This document shows positions 43,344-52,772 of a stretch of 64,000 nt of DNA, in pieces (position 1 is the stretch's first letter; the number at the start of each line of letters is the position of its first letter). The notes under the pieces were generated by a model that had not been told where the DNA came from, ran no database searches, and was given only the letters and a program-made list of their open reading frames with translations. The DNA comes from Singulisphaera sp. GP187. GTDB taxonomy: Bacteria > Planctomycetota > Phycisphaerae > Phycisphaerales > SM1A02. The stretch lies in the NCBI GenBank assembly GCA_945862215.1, contig CAMAXY010000008.1:1-64000 (forward strand). Reading direction: 5' to 3'. The position numbers were made by a program, and so were the translations under genes.

Positions 43344-44483
43344 ATGGGTGCATACGACCGTGATTACTGGAGATCAGAGCCGACATCGCAGACTCGTTCT
43401 ATCGGCGGGGGGATCAAGTGGACTGCGACCACATGGCTCATCGTTGCATGCATTGCGATCTTTGTGCTGGATGGTTTTCTCCCACGGCAGTGGGTGGTCA
43501 CCGAATCGAAGTGGCAGCCTGGACTTCCTGATGATGTACAGCGACTGATTCTTGATGGGAAAATCCCCACATCGACTGACCCATCAGAACAAAGTGCAGG
43601 CAAATTCTTGAGTGTCGAACAACCTGTCTATGCACAGCAACCAAACGGTCAAACCCAACTTGTTGCTGTGAACACGCTTCAGTCCATGCCATACATTCAA
43701 AAATGGCTCTATTTTTCAACATCGACTGCGCTCTATTCCACAATTCCCGGAGTGGGCACAAGCGCATTGCAACTCTGGAGATTCATCGGTTTTCAATTCT
43801 GCCATGCCAGCCTTGAGCATCTGCTTTTCAACATGCTCGGCCTCATTTTCTTTGGCCCTGTTGTTGAGCGCTATCTCGGAGCGAAGCGATTTACAGCGTT
43901 TTATCTCATCTGTGGAATCGCGGGAGCCCTTGTCTATCTCCTGCTCAACTTCGCCGGATTTATGGTCACAGAATCGACCAACGGCCGTGTGATGATTCCT
44001 GGACTTCTTTCGAATGATCCAGATATGCCACTCGTCGGAGCGAGCGCAGGAGTTTTTGGAGTCATCATCGCAGCAGCGCGGCTGATGCCCGACGCAACTG
44101 TCTTGTTGTTCTTCGTGATTCCAATGCGCTTGAAGACATTGGCGTATGGGCTCGTACTCATCGCAGCCGCAAGTGTTTTGTTTAAATGGAAAAATGCAGG
44201 AGGTGAAGCTGCTCATCTCGGTGGAGCAATCGCTGGTTGGTACTTCATCAATCGCCCTGAAAGACTTCGCAGTTTCTTCGATTTCCTCGGTCGTGCAGAT
44301 CCCACCAGTACGTTTCATTCTGCTCGCAAAGTGCAGCGTGCCGGATTGGTCGATGGTCGAGGTCCTTCCAATGCAGAAATCGATCGGATCTTGGACAAAG
44401 TTCGGGCTGGCGGATTAGGTGCGCTCAATGAAACTGAGCGACGAACTTTGCGCGATGCAACTCGGCATCGAAGCGACTCATGA
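43344..44483 (+). CDS. Rhomboid serine protease with C-terminal shared domain
   Basis: Rhomboids cleave substrates within the membrane. The 379-residue product has the helix pattern and the catalytic Ser in GASAGVFGVI with the His of GEAAHLGGAIAGW; HASLEHLLFNMLGLIFFG is the conserved second-helix segment. An N-terminal extracytoplasmic domain of ~85 residues is inserted between helices 1 and 2. The C-terminal part (NAEIDRILDKVRAGGLGALN, ETERRTLRDAT) matches that of the preceding site-2-protease-like protein. It overlaps tgt by four bases. Confidence 0.9.
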   Translation: MGAYDRDYWRSEPTSQTRSIGGGIKWTATTWLIVACIAIFVLDGFLPRQWVVTESKWQPGLPDDVQRLILDGKIPTSTDPSEQSAGKFLSVEQPVYAQQPNGQTQLVAVNTLQSMPYIQKWLYFSTSTALYSTIPGVGTSALQLWRFIGFQFCHASLEHLLFNMLGLIFFGPVVERYLGAKRFTAFYLICGIAGALVYLLLNFAGFMVTESTNGRVMIPGLLSNDPDMPLVGASAGVFGVIIAAARLMPDATVLLFFVIPMRLKTLAYGLVLIAAASVLFKWKNAGGEAAHLGGAIAGWYFINRPERLRSFFDFLGRADPTSTFHSARKVQRAGLVDGRGPSNAEIDRILDKVRAGGLGALNETERRTLRDATRHRSDS

Positions 44484-45685
44484 TGCGGTCAAACGCGCTT
44501 GGATTTGTGGTCTCGCATCAATGCACTTCTGCAGTTGGAGTACACGCTCGTCGAGGTCGTGTCACAACGCCGCACGGAACTTTCGAAACTCCAGCGTTTA
44601 TGCCAGTTGCAACTGCAGCTGCAATGAAAGGTCTCACCCCCAAGCAAGTTCGAGGGACAGGCAGCGAGTGCATCCTGAACAATGCATTTCATCTTCTGCT
44701 GCGCCCCGGAGCTGAGCGCATCAAGAATCATGGCGGCGCCGAGAATGGTGGAGTCCATAATTTTATGCGCTGGAATGGTCCGATCCTGACTGATTCGGGT
44801 GGATTTCAAGCCTTCTCGATGGCGCAGATCAATCGGATGGATGAAGATGGCGTCACCTTCAAATCATTTATTGATGGCGCAATGGTTCACCTTGGACCAG
44901 AGTCCAGCATGAGCGTGCAACAAGCTCTTGGCGCAGATATCGCAATGGCTTTCGACGATTGTCCACCTGCGGGCGATTCGATCCCAGAATCTCAGCGTCG
45001 CGAGCGAACATTGCAAGCGAAGGATCGGACCATTCGGTGGCTCAAGCGCTGTGTTGCTGTGCATCACCGCGAGGATCAAGCGCTCTTTGGAATTGTTCAA
45101 GGCGGCACCGAACTCGATCTGCGAACTGCGTCGGTCGAAGAGACATGTGCATTCGATCTCTGCGGATATGCCATTGGCGGAGTTGCAGTTGGCGAGGGGA
45201 CCGATGCGATCGAAAGTGTCGTTCGTCACACTGCGCCACTCTTGCCCGCCAATCGTCCGCGATATTTGATGGGAGTCGGATATCCGCGAGACATCATGAT
45301 GGCCGTCGAAAGTGGTGTTGATATGTTTGACTGCGTCTTGCCGACGCGAAACGGTCGAAACGGGATGGCGTTCACTCGCGACGGTGCGATTCGCCTTCGC
45401 AATGCGATTCACTCTGACGACCCAAATACCATCGAACCCGACTGCGACTGCGAAGCGTGCGCGGGCGGTTTTTCCCGAGCATATTTGCGCCATCTTTTTA
45501 TGGCCGGCGAGATGCTGGGCCCAACATTGGTCTCACTTCACAACATCCGCCTCTTCCAAAGGTTGCTACTAGACATTCGGCGTGCAATAGAGGATGATGC
45601 GTGGCTTCAATTACGCAACCGTTGGCCCTGTGTAAATCAGGTTCACGGTGAAACTCAAGAACTCAACGGAGTATCGGATGAATGA
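44480..45685 (+). CDS. tgt: Queuine tRNA-ribosyltransferase
   Basis: Tgt exchanges guanine 34 of GUN-anticodon tRNAs for preQ1. The 401-residue enzyme has the catalytic DSGGFQAFSM, the second catalytic Asp in DMFDCVLPTRNGRNG, the PRYLMGVGYPRDI barrel strand and the zinc site (CDCEACAGGFSRAYLRHLF). It starts with ATGATG and overlaps the rhomboid stop by four bases. tgt followed by yajC and secDF is a classical bacterial order. Confidence 0.97.
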   Translation: MMRSNALGFVVSHQCTSAVGVHARRGRVTTPHGTFETPAFMPVATAAAMKGLTPKQVRGTGSECILNNAFHLLLRPGAERIKNHGGAENGGVHNFMRWNGPILTDSGGFQAFSMAQINRMDEDGVTFKSFIDGAMVHLGPESSMSVQQALGADIAMAFDDCPPAGDSIPESQRRERTLQAKDRTIRWLKRCVAVHHREDQALFGIVQGGTELDLRTASVEETCAFDLCGYAIGGVAVGEGTDAIESVVRHTAPLLPANRPRYLMGVGYPRDIMMAVESGVDMFDCVLPTRNGRNGMAFTRDGAIRLRNAIHSDDPNTIEPDCDCEACAGGFSRAYLRHLFMAGEMLGPTLVSLHNIRLFQRLLLDIRRAIEDDAWLQLRNRWPCVNQVHGETQELNGVSDE

Positions 45686-46133
45686 AATTATGACGACATC
45701 ACTTCTGCTTGGATCACTTCAAGATGCGCCACCACTGGCTGGTGAACCTGTCGCTCCTTCAACGACAGCGACAACCACAGCAGCAGGAACCGTCCCCGCA
45801 GGCACAGGGCCAACGGCCGCTCGTCCAGCACAAGATCCATTTGGAATGATCTGGATGCTGATTCCATTCCTCGTCATCATGGTCTTGGTTTCTGTCATGG
45901 GATCACGCCGCGACAAGAAAAAGCGTAATGCACTTATGTCATCTATTAAGAAGCATGACGAAGTTCAAACAACCGGTGGAATCATCGGTTCCGTGGTGGA
46001 ATTGAAGGATGACACCGTTGTTTTAAAAATCGATGAAAATTCAAATGTCCGAATGACATTCGCAAAGAGTGCCATCGTCCAAGTCATCTCGTCTGGTTCG
46101 TCATCCGAAGTCGTTCAAGGCATCAAATCATGA
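45678..46133 (+). CDS. yajC: SecYEG-associated protein YajC
   Basis: A 151-residue protein: an N-terminal polar, Thr/Pro-rich stretch, one membrane helix (MIWMLIPFLVIMVLVSVMG), then RRDKKKRNALMSSIKKHDEVQTTGG and a small beta domain (VVELKDDTVVLKIDENSNVRM), the YajC pattern. YajC associates with SecDF in the translocase. ATG 45678 lies 8 bases inside tgt; the longer frame from 45648 is not supported. The Thr-rich N-terminus is longer than in most YajC proteins. Confidence 0.92.
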   Translation: MNEIMTTSLLLGSLQDAPPLAGEPVAPSTTATTTAAGTVPAGTGPTAARPAQDPFGMIWMLIPFLVIMVLVSVMGSRRDKKKRNALMSSIKKHDEVQTTGGIIGSVVELKDDTVVLKIDENSNVRMTFAKSAIVQVISSGSSSEVVQGIKS

Positions 46134-49100
46134 ATATCAAAATTCTCCCACGATTGCTCCTCGCACTTTTTGTGATTGCCATTTGTGTTTGGCAGGTTTT
46201 CCCTCTGGATAAAAAAATCCGCCTCGGGAAGGATTTGCGCGGAGGAGTCAGCATGGTCTATTCCGTGGCGATGCCGCCAACTGGAGATTCCCAGCGCGTG
46301 CTTGCTCAAGTTGTTGAATCTCTCAAGCGGCGCGTCAATCCTCAGGGCGTACTCGACATCTCACTTCAACCGCAAGGAGCGGATCGCATCGATGTTGTGA
46401 TGCCACTTCCATCCCCAGAAGTTCGTGATTTAGGTGACAATTATCGAACCAAGTTGACAGCACTCGGCTCTCAGATGACGATCACGAGTCGCGAACTCGA
46501 TCAAGCATTGGCAGCGGGTACAGCAGCGGATTTAGCACCCGCCCCTTCGAATGGTGCCGCTGCAGGGATGAGGCGTAATCAGTTGACGGAACTGCAGGCA
46601 GCCTTCAATGATGCGACATCCGCTCGGATCGCATATCAAGCGGCAATCGCCCAGAATGCTTCTGCGAGTGACATTTCAGCTCTTGAAGACAAGATTGCCA
46701 AAGCCGAAGTCACGCAGCAGACATTGATTGCATCGATCGCTGCGACGAATGTTGATGAAGCGAAGTTGAAAAGCAGCTTTGGGCTATCGAATGTCCGTGC
46801 TTTTTCCAAGGACGCAAAGGGGAATATCAAGTTTGCAACTGATGGCACTCGCGAAACAGTGGCGAGTCCACGTGAAGTCGCTGTCAACCAATTGAAGATT
46901 CAATTGTCTGACTTTGCCATTGATATTGATGCACTTTCGCAAATGCAGATCGAGTACGCATCCAAGGTCACTGGCTATGACGACCCAGAAGATCTCAAGC
47001 GACTCTTGCGCGGTGCAGGCGTATTGGAATTCCATATCGCTGTTGGTGCGGCGACTCCAGAAGGCGTCAATCCAGACGAGATGCGTAAGCAACTTGCAGA
47101 ACGCGGTCCAGCTGGAACAGATTCCCCAGTCGCTCGTTGGTTTCCGATCAATGATCCAAAGCAGTGGGGTGATAGCCCAGAGTCGATCGATTCATTGATG
47201 GCAGATCCGGCTTCATACTTACGCAGCCGAGATATGGTCGGTGCAAAATATGACGGCGTTCCATACGCGCTTCTCTACGTGACGGATGCGATGAGCCTCG
47301 ATCATCTCGGTGGTCGACAGTGGACGATGCAGAATGTTTTCCCCAGTCAAGATCAACTCGGTCGTGTTGCGGTTGCATTCCAACTCGATCCCGCAGGTGG
47401 CACTTTGATGGGACGATTGACCGGCGCAAACATCGGTCGACCGATGGGAATTGTGCTTGACGGACAACTTTTTTCTGCTCCAAATCTTCAGAGCCAGATT
47501 TCCAACAGTGGACAAATCACAGGCTCATTCAGCAATGAAGAAATCGAATATCTCGTTCGCGTTCTGCAAGGCGGCGAGTTGGAAGCAAAATTGCAGCCAG
47601 AACCGCTGTCGGTCAGCATCCTTGGTCCAGCGCTTGGTGCTGACAATCTTTCTCGAGGCCTCTGGGCCGTGGCATATTCAGCCATTGCGACAGCGGTGCT
47701 GATGGCGCTTTACTACTTCGGCGCTGGACTCGTCGCAGACGTGGCCGTCTTCCTCAATGTTGCGATGATCTTCGGAATCATGGCGATGATCGATGGAACA
47801 TTCACCCTTCCTGGTCTTGCAGGAATCGCGCTTGTAATCGGAATGGCGGTCGATGCAAACGTTCTCATCTTTGAGCGAACTCGAGAAGAGCTCATCGACA
47901 ATAAGGAACCCCTCAAGAATGCTTTGACTCTTGGATATTCGAGAGCCTTCAACGCGATCTTCGACGGCAATGTCACACATTTGATTGTCTCTGTCGTGCT
48001 CTATAAGTTGGCAGCGACCGAAGTCAAGGGATTCGCACTCACAATGATGATTGGTGTGGTCACCACGCTGTTTACTGCGCTCTTCTGTACTCGAGTGATG
48101 TATGCCATGCTTATCAATTGGTTCGGCATGAAGCGCATGCCGATGTTGCCGACAGTCTTCCCTCCATTAATGAAAGCGCTACGACCGAACATCAACTGGC
48201 TTCGTTATCGCTGGATGTTTTGGGGTGCAAGCGCTGCAGTCGCTGTGATTTGTATCGGCCTCTGTTTGGCCTCGGGTCGGGCAATGCTCGAGACGGAGTT
48301 CCGCGGTGGAGTGACGATGACCCTGATGACACGCAAAGCTGCTCCAGGCGAAGCCGCATCTGCGGGTGGCCGTCTTATCTTGAATCGAGATGATGTCGAA
48401 AAGCGAGTTCATGAAATCGGCGAGAAATCGACCGATCCTGTTATCCAAGAACTCCGAGTTGCGAATGTTTTGACCGTTGGAGAATCAACTTCTGATGGCG
48501 GATCAACTGGATTTCAAATTAAGGTTTCGAATCCAGCTGAATTGGATGCTGGCCAGACCGTAACCGAAACTCTTTTGGCTGCTGTGGCAGGTGCTTTCCA
48601 AGAGTCGCTCGACATTGGCAAGCCTGTTCGATTCACTGGCTCCGATGATGTCGAAGGTGTCGCTCATAGTCAGGCGATCACAAGTGACATTCTTGGCGAT
48701 TCAATTGGAGATCCAACAAATAAAGCATCCGCCCGTGACTTCGTTGGGGGAGTTGCGATCGTTCTTAAGAATCTCGAACCGCCGCTCACTCTTGAAGATG
48801 CCGAGGCCCGCATAGCTCGAATGCGAAAGCAACCCGACTTCACATCCATCAGCGGTCGTCCGACGCAGGTATTGGGTCTCCAAGCTGTCGACCCTGCGAA
48901 TGCGCAGAAGGGATGGACGTCGATCGTCATCTTGGTCACGGAACCCGCAGCACTCCTGACGAAAGTCGATGCTGCAACTTGGGATAGAGTCGTTGCAAAG
49001 CCCGAGTGGCAACTCGTTCAGGCTGCATTCACATCGAAACTGAGCCTTGATCAAGTCAGCAGTTTTTCCCCGGTCGTCGCCGCCAATCTCGCAGCGAGCG

Positions 49101-49678
49101 CCATCATGGCGATCATTGTCAGCTTGATTGGGATGATTTTGTATATCTGGCTCAGGTTCTCGAGCTTTCGATATTCCTTGGCAACCATCGTGGCGGTTAC
49201 TTTTAACATCGTCATTTGCCTGGGCGCATTGTCACTGAGCCTTCGTCTAGAAGGAACCGAGTTTGCCAATTTGATTCTCCTAAAAGGTTTTCGAATAGAT
49301 CTCAATGTTATTGCAGGTCTTTTGACGATCATTGGATACTCATTGAACGACACAATCGTCATCCTCGATCGCATCCGAGAAATCAAAGGCAAACGGCAGT
49401 TTGCGTCTTGGAATATTGTCAACACCGCGATCAATCAAACCTTCAGTCGAACAATCATGACTGGAGGCGTAACACTGGTGAGCGCAGGTGTGCTCTACAT
49501 CTACGGAGGTCCGGCGATTCAGCCGTTCGCCTTCACTTTCATCGTTGGCCTGCTTGCGGGAACCGTCAGTTCGGTCGTGATCGCCGCTCCTTTGACATTT
49601 GTCTCAGGCGAAGATCACGCAGCAACTGATGCTGCCCGCATAGGCTCCGGAGGGGTCGTTAACCCCACTCCGGCATAG
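46130..49678 (+). CDS. secDF: SecD-SecF fusion
   Basis: SecDF uses the proton gradient to pull exported proteins. The 1182-residue protein joins SecD (FPLDKKIRLGKDLRGGVSM start; helix-4 motif ALVIGMAVDANVLIFERTREEL) and SecF (LLTIIGYSLNDTIVILDRIRE; second half starting about residue 680). Both conserved proton-pathway Asp are kept. The SecD P1 domain carries an insert (about residues 135-290) with Ala-rich coiled-coil sequence that is absent from common SecD. The C-terminus ends in a short helical tail. It overlaps yajC by four bases; a 49-base gap then leads to the LysM gene. Confidence 0.97.
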   Translation: MNIKILPRLLLALFVIAICVWQVFPLDKKIRLGKDLRGGVSMVYSVAMPPTGDSQRVLAQVVESLKRRVNPQGVLDISLQPQGADRIDVVMPLPSPEVRDLGDNYRTKLTALGSQMTITSRELDQALAAGTAADLAPAPSNGAAAGMRRNQLTELQAAFNDATSARIAYQAAIAQNASASDISALEDKIAKAEVTQQTLIASIAATNVDEAKLKSSFGLSNVRAFSKDAKGNIKFATDGTRETVASPREVAVNQLKIQLSDFAIDIDALSQMQIEYASKVTGYDDPEDLKRLLRGAGVLEFHIAVGAATPEGVNPDEMRKQLAERGPAGTDSPVARWFPINDPKQWGDSPESIDSLMADPASYLRSRDMVGAKYDGVPYALLYVTDAMSLDHLGGRQWTMQNVFPSQDQLGRVAVAFQLDPAGGTLMGRLTGANIGRPMGIVLDGQLFSAPNLQSQISNSGQITGSFSNEEIEYLVRVLQGGELEAKLQPEPLSVSILGPALGADNLSRGLWAVAYSAIATAVLMALYYFGAGLVADVAVFLNVAMIFGIMAMIDGTFTLPGLAGIALVIGMAVDANVLIFERTREELIDNKEPLKNALTLGYSRAFNAIFDGNVTHLIVSVVLYKLAATEVKGFALTMMIGVVTTLFTALFCTRVMYAMLINWFGMKRMPMLPTVFPPLMKALRPNINWLRYRWMFWGASAAVAVICIGLCLASGRAMLETEFRGGVTMTLMTRKAAPGEAASAGGRLILNRDDVEKRVHEIGEKSTDPVIQELRVANVLTVGESTSDGGSTGFQIKVSNPAELDAGQTVTETLLAAVAGAFQESLDIGKPVRFTGSDDVEGVAHSQAITSDILGDSIGDPTNKASARDFVGGVAIVLKNLEPPLTLEDAEARIARMRKQPDFTSISGRPTQVLGLQAVDPANAQKGWTSIVILVTEPAALLTKVDAATWDRVVAKPEWQLVQAAFTSKLSLDQVSSFSPVVAANLAASAIMAIIVSLIGMILYIWLRFSSFRYSLATIVAVTFNIVICLGALSLSLRLEGTEFANLILLKGFRIDLNVIAGLLTIIGYSLNDTIVILDRIREIKGKRQFASWNIVNTAINQTFSRTIMTGGVTLVSAGVLYIYGGPAIQPFAFTFIVGLLAGTVSSVVIAAPLTFVSGEDHAATDAARIGSGGVVNPTPA

Positions 49679-49727
49679 TTTCTTTTCACGGACGGTTCTT
49701 TCAAATTCTGGACATGGAGGTCCAACA

Positions 49728-50582
49728 ATGACTCGCGGAGCTAAGATTGTCGTTTTTTCTGTCGTAGGCTTATTCGTACTTGCAGGGATCTATTACGGTT
49801 TTATGGCGCCAACCACGCCAACAGAACCGTTTTCAGATTCAACCCCACAAGTCAGCGAGAGCCCAACCCTCACAATGACACCGGCCATTGACGGTCAGCC
49901 ACTCAACGGAATGGGCAATGCTCTTCCGGAAATTGGCGGTACCCCAACTGGCACTACAACCAACCCAACCAATTGGCCATCGGTTACCGATCCCGCCTTT
50001 GCGCCATCGATTCCAATCGGAACGCCATCTGTTGTGACTCAGAATCCTGCCATTGTTGGTGGCGTAGCATTTCCTTCAGTGGTGCAAGAAACTGTTGGTC
50101 CAGTCGGACCTATTGTCACAAACTCACCAGCTCCAACCGCTCCAACTGCACCTGCGAAGAAAGTGGCAACTGCGAAAGCCAAAACTTCGTCGTACACGGT
50201 CTACACCGTCGAAGCTGGCGACACGCTGACTGCGATTGCAGGTGTTTGGTTTAAAGACACCAACAAGTGGAAAGAAATCGTTGCTGTCAATCCAGGCTTG
50301 AGCCCATCGAATCTGAAAGTTGGTCAGAAGATCAATCTTCCAGCAAAGTCAGGCAGTTCATCGACGAAAGTTGCTTCTGCAACCAAGTCCTCCGCGCCAT
50401 CAGTGACAGCTGAAAACGAGCATGTCGTGACTGCAGGTGAAACGCTCGCATCAATCTCGGACAAGGCGTACGGAAATCGCACCAAATGGAAGAAGATCTA
50501 CGAAGCCAACAAGTCTGTGATTGGATCGAATCCAAGCACGCTCAAGGTCGGCATGAAGTTGACGATTCCGGCCAAGGGTTGA
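49728..50582 (+). CDS. Membrane-anchored protein with two LysM domains
   Basis: A 284-residue protein with an N-terminal helix (residues 6-24), a Pro/Thr-rich spacer and two LysM repeats (about 165-210: YTVEAGDTLTAIAG, then LKVGQKINLP; and 227-282: EHVVTAGETLASISD, then LKVGMKLTIP). LysM binds peptidoglycan or chitin, so this probably attaches to the wall from the inner membrane. The ATG has GGAGG 7 bases before it. Transcription likely continues from secDF and stops at the hairpin at 50634. Confidence 0.88.
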   Translation: MTRGAKIVVFSVVGLFVLAGIYYGFMAPTTPTEPFSDSTPQVSESPTLTMTPAIDGQPLNGMGNALPEIGGTPTGTTTNPTNWPSVTDPAFAPSIPIGTPSVVTQNPAIVGGVAFPSVVQETVGPVGPIVTNSPAPTAPTAPAKKVATAKAKTSSYTVYTVEAGDTLTAIAGVWFKDTNKWKEIVAVNPGLSPSNLKVGQKINLPAKSGSSSTKVASATKSSAPSVTAENEHVVTAGETLASISDKAYGNRTKWKKIYEANKSVIGSNPSTLKVGMKLTIPAKG

Positions 50583-50633
50583 TTTTGAGTTGATTCAGTT
50601 TTCAGTTCAGGTTTTTCACTTTCGAAACCTCCA

Positions 50634-50668
50634 GGCTCCTATCAGCTCAATGCTGGTGGGAGCCTTTT
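50634..50668 (+). terminator. Rho-independent terminator
   Basis: GGCTCCTATCAGC pairs with GCTGGTGGGAGCC (a few G-U pairs) around a short loop and is followed by TTTT. It lies after the LysM gene and ends the secDF transcript. Confidence 0.8.
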
Positions 50669-50708
50669 CAATACTCGAGCAGCAAGAGCGTGCTATCGTC
50701 TGCGCTTC

Positions 50709-51731
50709 ATGAAATACACGGCTGTTCTTGTTGCTGGTGATGGAATCGGTCCTGAGGTCGCTCACGCTGCCCGCGAAATTCTTGCTGCGGCAAAGGCCCC
50801 AATTGATTGGGTCGATTGCTTGGCAGGAGTTGCGGCGCTCGAAGCGGGGGGCAAAGATCTGCTGCCGATTGCAACGATCGAAGCAATACGCAAGCACGGC
50901 GTTGCGCTGAAAGGTCCGTGCACGACTCCAGTGGGTGGAGGTTTTTCTTCTGTCAATGTCGCAATGCGAAAGACACTGGATTTATATGGCGCTGTCCGTC
51001 CAGTTCGTTCGCTCAATGGTGTGCAGACGCGCTTCGACAATGTGGACATTGTCGTTGTCCGCGAAAACACAGAAGGCTTGTATGCGGGGATTGAAAACGA
51101 GATCACCAGCGGTGTTGTGACAAGTCTGAAGGTGGCAACTCGTGTTGCGTGTTTACGAATTGCGGAATTCGCATTCCGATATGCAGTCCACCGCAATCGA
51201 AAGAAAGTTTCTGTCTTTCACAAAGCAAACATTATGAAGTTGTCTGATGGAATGTTTATCAAGTGCGCGCGAGAAGTGCATGAGAGTAAATTTCCATCGA
51301 TCGAATATGAAGAACTCATCATCGATGCGGCATGTATGCGTCTTGTGCAAGATCCCACGCGCTTCGATGTGTTGCTTATGGAAAATCTCTACGGCGATGT
51401 CATCAGCGATTTGTGCGCTGGGCTTGTCGGTGGACTGGGAGTTGTTCCTGGCGCGAATCTTGGCGAGCACTGTGCAATCTTCGAAGCTGTCCACGGCAGT
51501 GCGCCAGATATCGCAGGAAAAGGAGTCGCCAACCCGCTTGCAATCACCATGAGCGCCGTGATGATGCTCAATTACATCGCTGAAAAACATTCGGATACAT
51601 CGCTTGCTGCGATTGCCACACGCATTCGAACTGCCTATGACCGAGCGCTTGTCGAAGGATGCAAGACGCGTGACTTAGGTGGCAAACTCAACACGAAAGA
51701 GTTTGCAACGGCCGTGATCGATCGGTTATAA
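50709..51731 (+). CDS. Isocitrate/isopropylmalate dehydrogenase family, probable NAD-isocitrate dehydrogenase
   Basis: A 340-residue decarboxylating dehydrogenase. GDGIGPEV at the start, the SSVNVAMRK segment, RENTEGLYAG, HKANIMKLSDGMF and NLYGDVISDL are family motifs. The SVNVAMRK wording and the absence of the isopropylmalate REL element favour the NAD-linked isocitrate dehydrogenase group (mitochondrial IDH3-like). It oxidises isocitrate to 2-oxoglutarate in the citric acid cycle. It converges on the hydrolase gene with six overlapping bases. Confidence 0.88.
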   Translation: MKYTAVLVAGDGIGPEVAHAAREILAAAKAPIDWVDCLAGVAALEAGGKDLLPIATIEAIRKHGVALKGPCTTPVGGGFSSVNVAMRKTLDLYGAVRPVRSLNGVQTRFDNVDIVVVRENTEGLYAGIENEITSGVVTSLKVATRVACLRIAEFAFRYAVHRNRKKVSVFHKANIMKLSDGMFIKCAREVHESKFPSIEYEELIIDAACMRLVQDPTRFDVLLMENLYGDVISDLCAGLVGGLGVVPGANLGEHCAIFEAVHGSAPDIAGKGVANPLAITMSAVMMLNYIAEKHSDTSLAAIATRIRTAYDRALVEGCKTRDLGGKLNTKEFATAVIDRL

Positions 51732-52772
51732 CTGCTCTGAATCCAAGAACGCACTGATCGCGCGAAATGTTTCCTTCGGAGCGTCATAAAAAATAACGTG
51801 CCCTGCGCCTTCGATCAACACTCCAGTCGAGTTTCGAATGCCATCTCGATAGACATTCAAGAGCGACGCATCGGTGATTTTGTCCGCGGTTCCATACAAG
51901 ATCAGTGTCGGAGCACGAATCGATCCCAAGATGTCTCTGTTGCCGTGCATGAGAAAATCTTGGAGTGCGGCGATCATCTCATTTTGTTTTGGCAAATGAG
52001 CGATCGCACGGTCGATGAGAACAGTCTTAAATGGCTTAGGGATCGGTGGGGGTTTGGCAAAGCAGAGTCCAATGACACGATCAAAGTCCGATGAACTTGC
52101 AATCAAGAGTGGATTTTTTCCCGCGGCCACATCACGCATAAACGCATTGACTTTTGGAGCCTCCAACCCAGCCGCAGATTGCAGCACGACTCGCCGAACA
52201 GAATCTGGATATGCGGCGGCATATGCCGCAGCAAGCGCGCCGCCCATCGATTCTCCTACAACATCAACTCGCCCAAGATTTGCAGCGATGCGAAAGTCTT
52301 CGATCCATTTCACATATCCCGCACCATCCAACACAGGCTGATCGGCCCGAAGCATATTTGCCCCAAATCCAGGCATATCTGGGGCGATGACTCTGCGCGT
52401 GGAAACAAACCACCTCATCTCGCTCATCATTGCTTCTTTGCTTGTGCCCCAGCCGTGCAGAAACAAAATTGGTGTGCGATCAGGCTGCAGCGGATCAAGA
52501 GAAACAGAACTGCCGCCATCAAGCGTCGGCGTGGCAATTCCGCGGACGATGATTTCCTCCAACCGAACCCCCGAACTCAAACGCCCAAGCGCAGTTGCAA
52601 CCGTATAAAACCCCGTCGGCCAATTCCACAATATCACTCCGCACACCATGAAAGTGCCCAAGCAAATCCCTGCGATCTTCAGGACGCGAAGAATCACCTT
52701 GCGAATTCTCGATCTTTGGTGCTTGGGCAAAGCGCTTTCTATTTTGCCTTGACTTTGGTCTTGGTCCACCAA
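51726..52772 (-). CDS. Alpha/beta hydrolase with membrane anchor
   Basis: A 348-residue protein with an N-terminal membrane helix (about 26-50, ILRVLKIAGICLGTFMVCGVI) followed by an alpha/beta hydrolase domain. The oxyanion HGWG (FLHGWGTSKEA), nucleophile Ser in GESMGGA, Asp in LYGTADKIT and His in EGAGHVIFYDAP form a complete triad. Substrate unknown; likely an outer-face or membrane esterase/peptidase. Its start overlaps the RluA-type gene by 34 bases, so the two are one transcript. Confidence 0.88.
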   Translation of the reverse strand: MVDQDQSQGKIESALPKHQRSRIRKVILRVLKIAGICLGTFMVCGVILWNWPTGFYTVATALGRLSSGVRLEEIIVRGIATPTLDGGSSVSLDPLQPDRTPILFLHGWGTSKEAMMSEMRWFVSTRRVIAPDMPGFGANMLRADQPVLDGAGYVKWIEDFRIAANLGRVDVVGESMGGALAAAYAAAYPDSVRRVVLQSAAGLEAPKVNAFMRDVAAGKNPLLIASSSDFDRVIGLCFAKPPPIPKPFKTVLIDRAIAHLPKQNEMIAALQDFLMHGNRDILGSIRAPTLILYGTADKITDASLLNVYRDGIRNSTGVLIEGAGHVIFYDAPKETFRAISAFLDSEQL

